Shown in pieces: positions 1 through 10,206 of a stretch of 64,000 nucleotides of DNA; the first letter of the stretch is position 1, and each line of letters opens with the position of its first letter. Source of the stretch: Oreohelix idahoensis (taxonomy: Eukaryota; Mollusca; Gastropoda; Stylommatophora; Oreohelicidae); contig JAMPIV010015294.1 of assembly GCA_024509875.1 (NCBI GenBank), positions 124,001 to 188,000 on the forward strand. The letters run 5' to 3'. A program made the translations under genes and the position numbers. The notes beneath the pieces were generated by a model that made no database searches, was not told the origin of the DNA, and saw only the letters and a program-made list of their open reading frames with translations.

Positions 1-384
1 ATTTTTAAGGCCTCTGCCCATGCTCTGAAGTTACTCAAGAATGTTCCTGTTGAGACTGACAGCTTTTTTCTTTGCCATTTCTTGAGCTCAGAAATCTTCT
101 GTTGCATTTATTGCTGATTCATCTGTGCATGGATCCAGTGTTTCTTGGGTAATGTTTCTCGATGTATTTTGTGGTTAGGACTTTTCTTTCTGTTTCATTT
201 TGGCTGTTCTTTCTTTCAGTACCTGGAATGTTTTCTATCGCTGTTGTTTCCAAACTGGTAGCTTGTGTGCAGTTTAGATGGGTGTAGCTGTTGATCTTTT
301 CCTGTGTTATAGTATTAAGCTATAATCATCATCATTACCTTTCAGATCCCCATGGAACAAACTTAAGCCAAACCTTCCCATCTC
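1..384. other. Unique intron sequence, nothing recognised
   Basis: T-rich DNA without a convincing exon, repeat or RNA gene on either strand. By position it should belong to the intron upstream of the first visible kinase exon at 3769. Confidence 0.5.
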
Positions 385-2640
385 ATGCCATCAGCTGAAG
401 GTCTTTCCATGTCTTCCTGTCTCATGTCATCAGCTAAAGGTCTTTCCACATCTTCCTGTCTCATGTCATCAGCTGAAGGTCTTTCCATGTCTTCCTGTCT
501 CATGACATCAGCTGAAGGTCTTTTCATGTCTTCCTGTCTCATGCCATCAGCTGAAGGTCTTTCCATGTCTTCCTGTCTCATGTCATCAGCTGAAAGTCTT
601 TCCATGTCTTCCTGTCTCATGCCATCAGCTGAAGGTCTTTCCATGTCTTCCTGTCTCATGCCATCAGCTGAAGGTCTTTCCATGTCTTCCTGTCTCATGC
701 CATCAGCTGAAGGTCTTTCTGTCTCATGTCATCAGCTGAAGGTCTTTCCATGTCTTCCTGTCTCATGTCATCAGCTGAAGGTCTTTCCATGTCTTCCTGT
801 CTCATGTCATCAGCTGAAGGTCTTTCTGTCTCATGTCATCAGCTGAAGGTCTTTCCATGTCTTCCTGTCTCATGTCATCAGCTGAAGGTCTTTCTGTCTC
901 ATGTCATCAGTTGAAGGTCTTTCAATGTCTTCCTGTCTCATGTCATCAGCTGAAGGTCTTTCTGTCTCATGTCATCAGTTGAAGGTCTTTCAATGTCTTT
1001 CTGTCTCATGTCATCAGCAGAAGGTCTTTCCGTGTCTTCCTGTCTCATGTCATCAGCTGAAGGTCTATCTGTCTCATGTCACCAGCTGAAGGTCTTTCCA
1101 TGTCTTCCTGTCTCATGTCATCAGCTGAAGGTCTTTCCATGGCTTCCTGTCTCATGTCATCATCTGAAGGTATTTCCATGTCTTCCTGTCTCATGTCATC
1201 AGTTGAAGGTCTTTCCATGTCTTCCTGTCTCATGCCATCAGCTGAAGGTCTTTCCATGTCTTCTGTCTCATGTGATCAGCTGAAGGTCTTTCTGTCTCAT
1301 GTCATCATCTGAAGGTCTTTCCATGTCTTCCTTTCTCATGCCATCAGCTGAAGGTCTTTCAATGTCTTCCTGTCTCATGTCATCAGCTGAAGGTCTTTTC
1401 ATGTCTTCCTGTCTCATGCCATCAGCTGAAGGTCTTTCCATGTCTTCCTGTCTCATGTCATCAGCTGAAGGTCTTTCCATGTCTTCCTGTCTCATGCCAT
1501 CAGCTGAAGGTCTTTCCATGTCTTCCTGTCTCATGCCATCAGCTGAAGGTCTTTCCATGTCTTCCTGTCTCATGCCATCAGCTGAAGGTCTTTCTGTCTC
1601 ATGTCATCAGCTGAAGGTCTTTCCATGTCTTCCTGTCTCATGTCATCAGCTGAAGGTCTTTCCATGTCTTCCTGTCTCATGTCATCAGCTGAAGGTCTTT
1701 CTGTCTCATGTCATCAGCTGAAGGTCTTTCCATGTCTTCCTGTCTCATGTCATCAGCTGAAGGTCTTTCTGTCTCATATCATCAGTTGAAGGTCTTTCAA
1801 TGTCTTCCTGTCTCATGTCATCAGCAGAAGGTCTTTCCATGTCTTCCTGTCTCATATCATCAGCTGAAGGTCTATCTGTCTCATGTCACCAGCTGAAGGT
1901 CTTTCCATGTCTTCCTGTCTCATGTCATCAGCTGAAGGTCTTTCCATGGCTTCCTTTCTCATGTCATCAGCTGAAGGTCTTTCCATGTCTTCCTGTCTCA
2001 TGTCATCAGCTGAAGGTCTAAATCCTGTCTCATGTCATCAGCTGAAGGTATTTCCATGTCTTCCTGTCTCATGTCATCAGTTGAAGGTCTTTCCATGTCT
2101 TCCTGTCTCATGCCATCAGCTGAAGGTCTTTCCATGTCTTCCTGTCTCATGCCATCAGCTGAAGGTTTTTCTGTCTCATGTCATCAGCTGAAGGTCTTTC
2201 CATGTCTTTCTGTCTCATGTCATCAGCTGAAGGTCTTTCCATGTCTTCCTTTCTCATGCCATCAGCTGAAGGTCTTTCGATGTCTTCCTGTCTCATGTCA
2301 TCAGCTGAAGGTCTTTCCATGTCTATCTGTCTCATGTCATCAGCTGAAGGTCTTTCCATGTCTTCCTGTCTCATGCCATCAGCTGAAGGTCTTTCCATGT
2401 TTTCCTGTCTCATGCCATCAGCTGAAGGTCTTTCCATGTCTTCCTGTCTCATGCCATCAGCTGAAGGTCTTTCCATGTCTTCCTGTCTCATGCCATCAGC
2501 TGAAGGTCTTTCCATGTCTTCCTGTCTCATGTCATCAGCTAAAGGTCTTTCCATGTCTTCCTGTCTCATGCCATCAGCTGAAGGTCTTTCCATGTCTTCC
2601 TGTCTCATGTCATCAATTGAAGGTCTTTCCATGTCTTCCT
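385..2640. repeat. 39/29-bp minisatellite derived from an RTE ORF
   Basis: About 60 head-to-tail units of 39 bp alternate with a 29-bp variant lacking about 10 bp. Larger blocks recur at roughly 810-875 bp spacing (the marker catggcttcct at 1138 and 1945; the 39/29 mixture at 711 and 1586), so there is higher-order structure. Because 39 is a multiple of 3, several frames stay open on both strands and give repetitive pseudo-proteins; none has a start context, splice signal or unique sequence, so I treat all as non-coding. On the minus strand the unit matches a 39-nt segment of the RTE coding end at about 2957-3000 with about 33 of 39 bases identical by eye. Confidence 0.9.
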
Positions 2641-3600
2641 CATTTCCTTTGTGTCTCTCTCCAGTTCTTATCTCCATGTGTTACTTTATCTCCCTCTTTC
2701 TGTCATATCCTGGGGATTCCAGAACAATTATTGCCTTGTAATGCTATCAACACATGTCATCAGCTGAAGGTCATATCCTGGGGATTCCAGCTATCAACAC
2801 ATGTCATCAGTGTTTGTCATATCCATCGTCACATGTTCCTGTTATTAGTTCCACATAAGTGATCTTGTCAAACCACTTCAATCTATCTATTCTATTCATT
2901 CATTCATTCATAACCCTCCACTCCCAAAGGAGCATAGCCCTTCAACAAACACATGCCAAGTCCTCCTGTCACGTGCCATCATCTCAAGTTCTTTCCATGT
3001 TCTCCTCATCATTTTCACCTCTGTTTCCAACTCTCTTCTCCGTGTACTTCTTGGTCTTCCTCTGCCTCTCTTGCCCTGGGGGTTCCAGAACAAGGACTGC
3101 CTTGTAATGCTATCAACAGGTTTCCTCAGTGTGTGTCCTATCCATCGCCATCGTCTTCTTCTCATCTCTTGTTCCACTGGCACTTGTCCAGTTCTTGTCA
3201 TCAGTTCCACATTGGTAACCTTGTCATACCATTTTAATCCCTCTATTCTACGCAAGCACCCATTTATGAAAGTCTGTAGCTTTTTGGTTGTTGTCTTTGT
3301 TGTTCTCCATGTCTCCGAGCCATACAATAGGACTGACTTCACATTTGAGTTGAAGATTCTTATTTTCGTGTTGGATCCGATTTCTCTTGATCTCCATATA
3401 TTTCCCAATGCAAATATCTATTCTATGCAAACACCCATTTATGAAAGTCCGTAGCATATTGGTTTTTGTTTATGCTGTTGTTCATGTTTCAGAGCCGTGC
3501 AAACTGATTGATGTATTTGTCACCTGATGTAATCATTGTGCCTAAGTATTGACACTGTGTGTTTTAATGTTGTTCAATTGTATCATTATTATCCACTTAG
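2641..3600 (-). pseudogene. RTE-type non-LTR retrotransposon, 3' coding relic
   Basis: The best-preserved part (3408-2908, minus strand) encodes the C-terminal portion of an RTE reverse transcriptase: LLYGSETW, the LQTFINGCLRRI stretch, RRRRWRWIGHTLRKP and the basic GKRGRGRPRSTRRRELE motif. Sequence at 3420-3600 adds degenerate upstream codons (QYLGTMIT-like). 2641-2870 is a second, partial copy of the same 3' region sharing the motif around ggttccag/aacaa. No catalytic YADD or endonuclease remains. It lies in the intron upstream of the first visible kinase exon and grades on its left into the 39-bp array it seems to have seeded. Confidence 0.8.
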
Positions 3601-3768
3601 TGTGGTCCTTTTTCTGCAATATGAAACTGTAGAGAGAAAAAAAAATAAGAGAGAAAAGGGGCAAAGTAGGAGACATAGCAGCAGATAAATTGTATAGTGT
3701 AATGGAGGTTGATGAGAAATTCTGGCAGTATTTCTTGATAAGTTGTCTTCTCTTTCTCTCTTTACCAG

Positions 3769-3940
3769 GTATCGAGCACCAGAGGTCTTGCTACGGTCCA
3801 CTAACTACAGCTCTCCCATTGATGTATGGGCTGTTGGATGTATCATGGCAGAGCTATACACTCTCCGTCCACTCTTTCCTGGCAGCTCAGAAATTGATGA
3901 GATTTTCAAAATTTGTTCAGTCCTCGGAACACCCAAAAAG
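3769..3940 (+). CDS. MAK/CILK1: MAK/CILK1-like kinase, exon 1 of those in window (kinase subdomains VIII-X)
   Basis: MAK/CILK1 kinases are CDK/MAPK-related Ser/Thr kinases of the cilium that control ciliary length and intraflagellar transport at the tip (known for the family). This exon encodes YRAPEVLL, the P+1 loop/APE motif of subdomain VIII, then [12 protein letters not shown] (subdomain IX, structural Asp) and [25 protein letters not shown], very close to the animal family. The acceptor is tttaccag at 3761-3768; the exon starts with the last base of a split Trp codon (TG|G), as expected for the W-Y-R-A-P-E motif. The donor is AAG|GTTTGG, with the next base in phase 0. The catalytic loop, DFG and activating T-x-Y precede the window. 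Confidence 0.93.
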
Positions 3941-4189
3941 GTTTGGAGGAAATTGGTTTCTGCTTGAACACTTTCGCATCTTCCTCAGCTGAGAAATGTT
4001 TACATTTTAGTTTTCATCTATGTCTTAATTTCTGTGTTAAATTTACTGCATACAGCTGCAATAATTAGCAAAACAAGCCACAAATCAGCATTAAACAAGA
4101 GAATAAATAGAGGGATCTGCAAATACTGAACATTTTGTTAATTATGGACACATAATAATAGAGTATTGCAAACAAGATGATAGCCAGAT

Positions 4190-4530
4190 TGTCCAGGGAG
4201 ATACATCCCTACAGAATGTGGAGTCAAAGTCAAGGGAGATACATCCCAACAAGGATGTGGAATCAGTCCAGGGAGATACATCCCTACAGGATATGGAGTC
4301 ATAGTCCAGGGAGATACATCCCTACAGGATGTGGAGTCATAGTCCAGGGAGAGACATCCCTACAGGATATGGAGTCGTAGTCCAGGGAGATACATCCCTA
4401 CAGGATGTGGAGTCATAGTCCAGGGAGATACATCCCTACAGGATATGGAGTCATAGTCCAGGGAGATACATCCCTGCAGGATGTGGAGTCATAGTCCAGG
4501 GAGAGACATCTCTACAGGATGTGGAGCCGT
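4190..4530. repeat. 38-bp tandem repeat, about 9 copies
   Basis: Units carry the core catccctacaggatgtggag followed by a gtccagggaga tract, with a few single-base variants (ctgcagg, tctacagg). The array fills much of the short intron between the two kinase-domain exons. Confidence 0.9.
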
Positions 4531-4707
4531 ACATACAGCTTGTTAATTGTACACACTGGTTTACATCATCAGATTTGATTGTAACAGTGTACACTCTGAT
4601 TTAATGTATCTAAATTTGATGATAATTTACGCATAATAGATTACAAAAAAGTGATGGTAGTTGTACACAATTTGATGTACTGTACACAGTTAGGTTTATT
4701 TATCCAG

Positions 4708-4875
4708 GAAGATTGGAGTGAAGGTTACCAACTAGCAGCGGCCATGAATTTTCGTTTCCCTCAGTGTGTGTCTACCCCCCTCAAGCAGGTCATTCCAAAT
4801 GCCAGTCATGAAGGTCTTCAGGTCATCCGAGACATGCTCATGTGGAATCCCCAGAAACGACCTTCTGCCGCACAG
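4708..4875 (+). CDS. MAK/CILK1: MAK/CILK1-like kinase, exon 2 (kinase subdomain XI)
   Basis: Fifty-six codons in phase 0 between acceptor tttatccag (ends 4707) and donor CAG|GTAATT. They encode DWSEGYQLAAAMNFRFPQC, a hallmark of the MAK/CILK1 C-lobe, and MLMWNPQKRPSAAQ, kinase subdomain XI with the invariant Arg. The join to the preceding exon gives GTPKK-EDWSEGYQ with no gap relative to the family, so no exon is missing between them. Continuing past the donor only adds an unrelated tail, which supports the splice site. Confidence 0.93.
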
Positions 4876-5265
4876 GTAATTTACATGTTATTGTCGTCAT
4901 CTCTGATGTTGTCTGTTTCGCAGAACTCAGCCAGAATTCTGTTGTAAAAATGCTGGGATATATGTCTATACAGAGCATTGCAGCAAGAGGCAATCTGATC
5001 ATCAGAAGGGGTCCCTGTCAAGCAAGTGTTTCAACCCTTCACTTTCTTTATTCTTAGGTGGGCACTTAAGTCATGCTTCCTGTTGATTTTTTCGACTGTG
5101 CTAAGTTTTGAACCCATACCACGTGGTGGCAATTGACTGACTGTTGTGTTACTTCTGGTTTTATCCATTCTACCAAACTGAAAGTAACAGTTTTTTCATA
5201 TATAGCCTTCATTGTCATTTGACTTTACACTCCTTAGAGCCACCACTGGTGCCCCCTTAGGAAGA
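4876..5265. other. Intron sequence without recognised element
   Basis: Start of the 9.8-kb second visible intron. Open reading through the donor is short and unlike any family. No repeat or transposon was recognised before the 92-bp array. Confidence 0.5.
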
Positions 5266-7470
5266 CTGCACCAAGTAGTCACATGGTTTCTGTGACAGTT
5301 AGGTTTAGGCGATCAGGTTGCTAGGCAACATCACAACTTCGTATTAGTACAACAAGCCTGCACCAAGTAGTCACATGGTTTCTGTGACAGTTAGGTTTAG
5401 GCGATCAGGTTGCTAGGCAACATCACAACTTTGTATTAGTACAACAAACCTGCACCAAGTAGTCACATGGTTTCTGTGACAGTTAGGTTTAGGTGATCAG
5501 GTTGCTAGGCAACATCACAACTTCATATTAGTACAGCAAGCCTGCACCAAGTAGTCACATGGTTTCTGTGACAGTTAGGTTTAGGTGATCAGGTTGCTAG
5601 GCAACATCACAACTTCATATTAGTACAGCAAGCCTGCACCAAATAGTCACATGGTTTCTGTGACAGTTAGGTTTAGGTGATCAGGTTGCTAGGCAACATC
5701 ACAACTTTGTATTAGTACAGCAAGCCTGCACCAAGTAGTCACATGGTTTCTGTGACAGTAAGGTTTAGATGATCAGGTTGCTAGGCAACATCACAACTTT
5801 GTATTAGTACAGCAAGCCTGCACCAAGTAGTCACATGGTTTCTGTGACAGTAAGGTTTAGATGATCAGGTTGCTAGGCAACATCACAACTTTGTATTAGT
5901 ACAGCAAGCCTGCACCAAGTAGTCACATGGTTTCTGTGACAGTAAGGTTTAGATGATCAGGTTGCTAGGCAACATCACAACTTTGTATTAGTACAGCAAG
6001 CCTGCACCAAATAGTCACATGGTTTCTGTGACAGTTAGGTTTAGGTGATCAGGTTGCTAGGCAACATCACAACTTTGTATTAGTACAGCAAGCCTGCACC
6101 AAGTAGTCACATGGTTTCTGTGACAGTAAGGTTTAGATGATCAGGTTGCTAGGCAACATCACAACTTTGTATTAGTACAAGCCTGCACCAAGTAGTCACA
6201 TGGTTTCTGTGACAGTAAGGTTTAGATGATCAGGTTGCTAGGCAACATCACAACTTTGTATTAGTACAGCAAGCCTGCACCAAGTAGTCACATGGTTTCT
6301 GTGACAGTTAGGTTTAGATGATCAGGTTGCTAGGCAACATCACAACTTTGTATTAGTACAGCAAGCCTGCACCAAATAGTCACATGGTTTCTGTGACAGT
6401 TAGGTTTAGGTGATCAGGTTGCTAGGCAACATCACAACTTTGTATTAGTACAGCAAGCCTGCACCAAGTAGTCACATGGTTTCTGTGACAGTAAGGTTTA
6501 GATGATCAGGTTGCTAGGCAACATCACAACTTTGTATTAGTACAGCAAGCCTGCACCAAGTAGTCACATGGTTTCTGTGACAGTAAGGTTTAGATGATCA
6601 GGTTGCTAGGCAACATCACAACTTTGTATTAGTACAGCAAGCCTGCACCAAGTAGTCACATGGTTTCTGTGACAGTTAGGTTTAGATGATCAGGTTGCTA
6701 GGCAACATCACAACTTTGTATTAGTACAGCAAGCCTGCACCAAATAGTCACATGGTTTCTGTGACAGTTAGGTTTAGGTGATCAGGTTGCTAGGCAACAT
6801 CACAACTTCATATTAGTACAGCAAGCCTGCACCAAGTAGTCACATGGTTTCTGTGACAGTTAGGTTTAGATGATCAGGTTGCTAGGCAACATCACAACTT
6901 TGTATTAGTACAAGCCTGCACCAAGTAGTCACATGGTTTCTGTGACAGTTAGGTTTAGGTGATCAGGTTGCTAGGCAACATCACAACTTCATATTAGTAC
7001 AACAAGCCTGCACCAAGTAGTCACATGGTTTCTGTGACAGTTAGGTTTAGATGATCAGGTTGCTAGGCAACATCACAACTTTGTATTAGTACAACAAGCC
7101 TGCACCAAATAGTCACATGGTTTCTGTGACAGTTAGGTTTAGATGATCAGGTTGCTAGGCAACATCACAACTTTGTATTAGTACAGCAAGCCTGCACCAA
7201 GTAGTCACATGGTTTCTGTGACAGTTAGGTTTAGATGATCAGGTTGCTAGGCAACATCACAACTTTGTATTAGTACAGCAAGCCTGCACCAAATAGTCAC
7301 ATGGTTTCTGTGACAGTTAGGTTTAGATGATCAGGTTGCTAGGCAACATCACAACTTTGTATTAGTACAGCAAGCCTGCACCAAGTAGTCACATGGTTTC
7401 TGTGACAGTTAGGTTTAGATGATCAGGTTGCTAGGCAACATCACAACTTCATATTAGTACAGCAAGCCTG
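5266..7470. repeat. 92-bp satellite with an X-box-like palindrome, about 24 copies
   Basis: Units are 92 bp, with two shortened copies that lack about 4 bp near gtacaagcc. Variable sites are few (aagtag/aaatag, agttag/agtaag, ggcgat/ggtgat/gatgat, ttcgt/ttcat/tttgt). Each unit contains GTTGCTAGGCAAC, which fits the RFX X-box consensus RYYNYY-N(1-3)-RRNRAC with a one-base spacer; I saw no altered copy. Units 5-16 fall into a recurring four-unit pattern (about 368 bp), so the array grew partly by block duplication. It lies in an intron of the kinase gene. Confidence 0.95.
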
Positions 7471-8601
7471 AGCCTTGGTAGTCCTATTCTTTCTTTGTCC
7501 CTTCCGGGAGCTATATGGGGCAGGCATCTATAACCTTATTTATCTATAGCCTTATTTATCTATAGCCTTATTTATCTATAACCTTATTTATCTATAACCT
7601 TATTTATCTATAACCTTATTTATCTATAACCTTATTTATCCATAGCCTTATTTATCTATAGCCTTATTTATATATAGCCTTATTTATCTATAGCCTTATT
7701 TATCTATAGCCTTATTTATCTATAACCTTATTTATCCATAGCCTTATTTATCTATAGCCTTATTTATATATAGCCTTATTTATCTATAGCCTTATTTATC
7801 TATAGCCTTATTTATCTATAACCTTATTTATCTATAGCCTTATTTATCTATAGCCTTATTTATCTATAACCTTATTTATCTATAACCTTATTTGTCTATA
7901 GCCTTATTTATCTATAGCCTTATTTATCTATAGCCTTATTTATCTATAACCTTATTTATCTATAGCCTTATTTATCTATAGCCTTATTTATCTATAACCT
8001 TATTTATCTATAGCCTTATTTATCTATAGCCTTATTTATCTATAACCTTATTTATCTATAGCCTTATTTATCTATAGCCTTATTTATCTATAACCTTATT
8101 TATCTATAACCTTATTTGTCTATAGCCTTATTTATCTATAGCCTTATTTATCTATAGCCTTATTTATCTATAACCTTATTTATCTATAGCCTTATTTATC
8201 TATAGCCTTATTTATCTATAGCCTTATTTATCTATAGCCTTATTTATCCATAGCCTTATTTATCTATAGCCTTATTTATCTATAGCCTTATTTATCTATA
8301 GCCTTATTTATCTATAACCTTATTTATCTATAACCTTATTTATCTATAGCCTTATTTATCTATAGCCTTATTTATCTATCGCCTTATTTATCTATCGCCC
8401 TATTTATCTATCGCCCTATATATCTATAGCCTTATTTATCTATAGCCTTATTTATCTATAGCCTTATTTATCTATAGCCTTATTTATCTATAGCCTTATT
8501 TATCTATAGCCTTATTTATCTATAGCCTTATTTATCTATAGCCTTATTTATCTATAGCCTTATTTATCTATAGCCTTATTTATCTATAGCCTTATTTATC
8601 T

Positions 8602-8841
8602 GTCGGCGTCTGTGGCCTAATGGATATGAACACAGTTTCATAATCCAGATATACCAGGTTCGAAACCTGCTGCAGGCGGTTTGGTAGCAGATCGCTTTGT
8701 GTGGATTTTTAACAATGGTATAAGTGCCGTACCATTCAGAAAGCAATGGCAAACTACTGAACGTAAAAATTGCCTAGAAAAATCACAAAACAGCCAATAA
8801 AAGCTGGGGTTGATTGCCACGTCCTGTAAAGGATAAGCAAC
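8602..8841 (+). mobile_element. tRNA-derived SINE, copy 1
   Basis: The head has a pol III A box TGGCCTAATGG (8613-8623) and a B box GGTTCGAAACC (8657-8667) at tRNA-like spacing. The body includes caatggcaaactactga and ttgcctagaaaaat, resembling the tail shared by tRNA SINEs and RTE partners in other animals. It sits inside the 16-bp array, so exact target duplications cannot be separated from the repeat. Confidence 0.88.
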
Positions 8842-9385
8842 TAACTTATTTATCTATAGCCTTATTTATCTATAGCCTTATTTATCTATAACCTTATTTA
8901 TCTATAACCTTATTTATCTATAACCTTACTTATCTATAACCTTATTTATCTATAACCTTATTTATCTATAGCCTTATTTATCTATAACCTTATTTATCTA
9001 TAACCTTATTTATCTATAGCCTTATTTATCTATAACCTTATTTATCTATAACCTTATTTATCTATAACCTTATTTATCTATAACCTTATTTATCTATAAC
9101 CTTATTTATCTATAGCCTTATTTATCTATAGCCTTATTTATCTATAGCCTTATTTATCTATAACCTTATTTATCCATAGCCTTATTTATCTATAACCGTA
9201 TTTATCTATAACCTTATTTATCTGTTGCCTTATTTATCTATAACCTTATTTATCTATAGCCTTATTTATCTATAGCCTTATTTATCTATAGCCTTATATA
9301 TCTATAGCCTTATATATCTATAGCCTTATTTATCTATAGCCTTATTTATCTATAACCTTATTTATCTATAGCCTTATTTATCTAT

Positions 9386-9624
9386 GTCGGCGTCTGTGGC
9401 CTAATGGATATGAACGCAGTTTCATAATCCAGATATACCAGGTTCGAAACCTGCTGCAGGCGGTTTGGTAGCAAATCGCTTTGTGTGGATTTTTAACAAT
9501 GGTATAAGCGCCGTACCGTTCAGAAAGCAATGGCAAACTACTGAATGAAAAAATTGCCTAGAAAAATCACAAACAGCCAATAAAAGCTGGGGTTGATTGC
9601 CACGTCCTGTAAAGGATAAGCAAC
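9386..9624 (+). mobile_element. tRNA-derived SINE, copy 2
   Basis: Nearly identical to the copy at 8602, with the same A and B boxes and tail; differences are scattered single bases (for example aacacag/aacgcag and agtgccg/agcgccg). It ends at the same ggataagcaac and is followed by a short T-rich tract before the 16-bp repeat resumes. Two separate insertions, or one insertion duplicated with the array, are both possible. Confidence 0.88.
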
Positions 9625-10206
9625 AAACTTTTTTTTTTAATTTATCTATAGCCTTATTTATCTAAAGCCTTATTTATCTATAGCCTTATTTATCTATAGC
9701 CTTATTTCTCTATAACATTATTCATCTATAACCTTATTTATCTATAGCCTTATTTATCTATAGCCTTATTTATCTATAGCCTTATTTATCTATAGCCTTA
9801 TTTATCTATAGCCTTATTTATCTATCGTCTTATTTATCTATCGCCTTATTTACCTATCGCCTTATTTACCTATCGCCTTATTTACCTGTAGCCTTATTTA
9901 CCTGTAGCCTTATTTACCTGTAGCCTTATTTACCTGTGGCCTTATTTACCTGTGGCCTTATTTACCTGTGGCCTTATTTACCTGTGGCCTTATTTACCTG
10001 TGGCCTTATTTATCTGTGGCCTTATTTATCTGTAGCCTTATTTATCTGTAGCCTTATTTATCTGTAGCCTTATTTTCTTGAATTCCATTGCAGTTACAGT
10101 TGACCCATGGCCAGCATGAGGCCTTTTAGGCAGTTTTGCCAGTTCTGCCAGTTCCTTTATATCTTCTTCTTCTTCTTTGATCCTTAGCCGCCGACCGTCA
10201 AAGCAG

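Larger units (their letters stand above)
7525..10075. repeat. 16-bp minisatellite (CTTATTTATCTATAGC), about 130 copies
   Basis: The unit CTTATTTATCTATAGC varies mainly at tatag/tataa and, toward the right, at tatcg and ctgtag/ctgtgg, forming a graded edge. TTATCT is the complement of AGATAA, a GATA-factor core. Two copies of one tRNA-derived SINE (8602-8841 and 9386-9624) interrupt the array. Confidence 0.95.

Noticed and set aside
363..2862. Long open frames on both strands (up to 276 codons) in 385-2862
   Set aside because: They arise because the 39-bp unit is a multiple of three. They are pure repeats, overlap in several frames, and trace to RTE-derived DNA.
8602..8670. A functional tRNA gene from A and B boxes
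   Set aside because: The head is part of a 240-bp SINE present twice, lacks a convincing acceptor stem, and is followed by SINE body sequence.
5266..10075. CRISPR-like regular repeats
   Set aside because: Units are directly adjacent or nearly so, with no unique spacers, and the context is eukaryotic; these are satellites.
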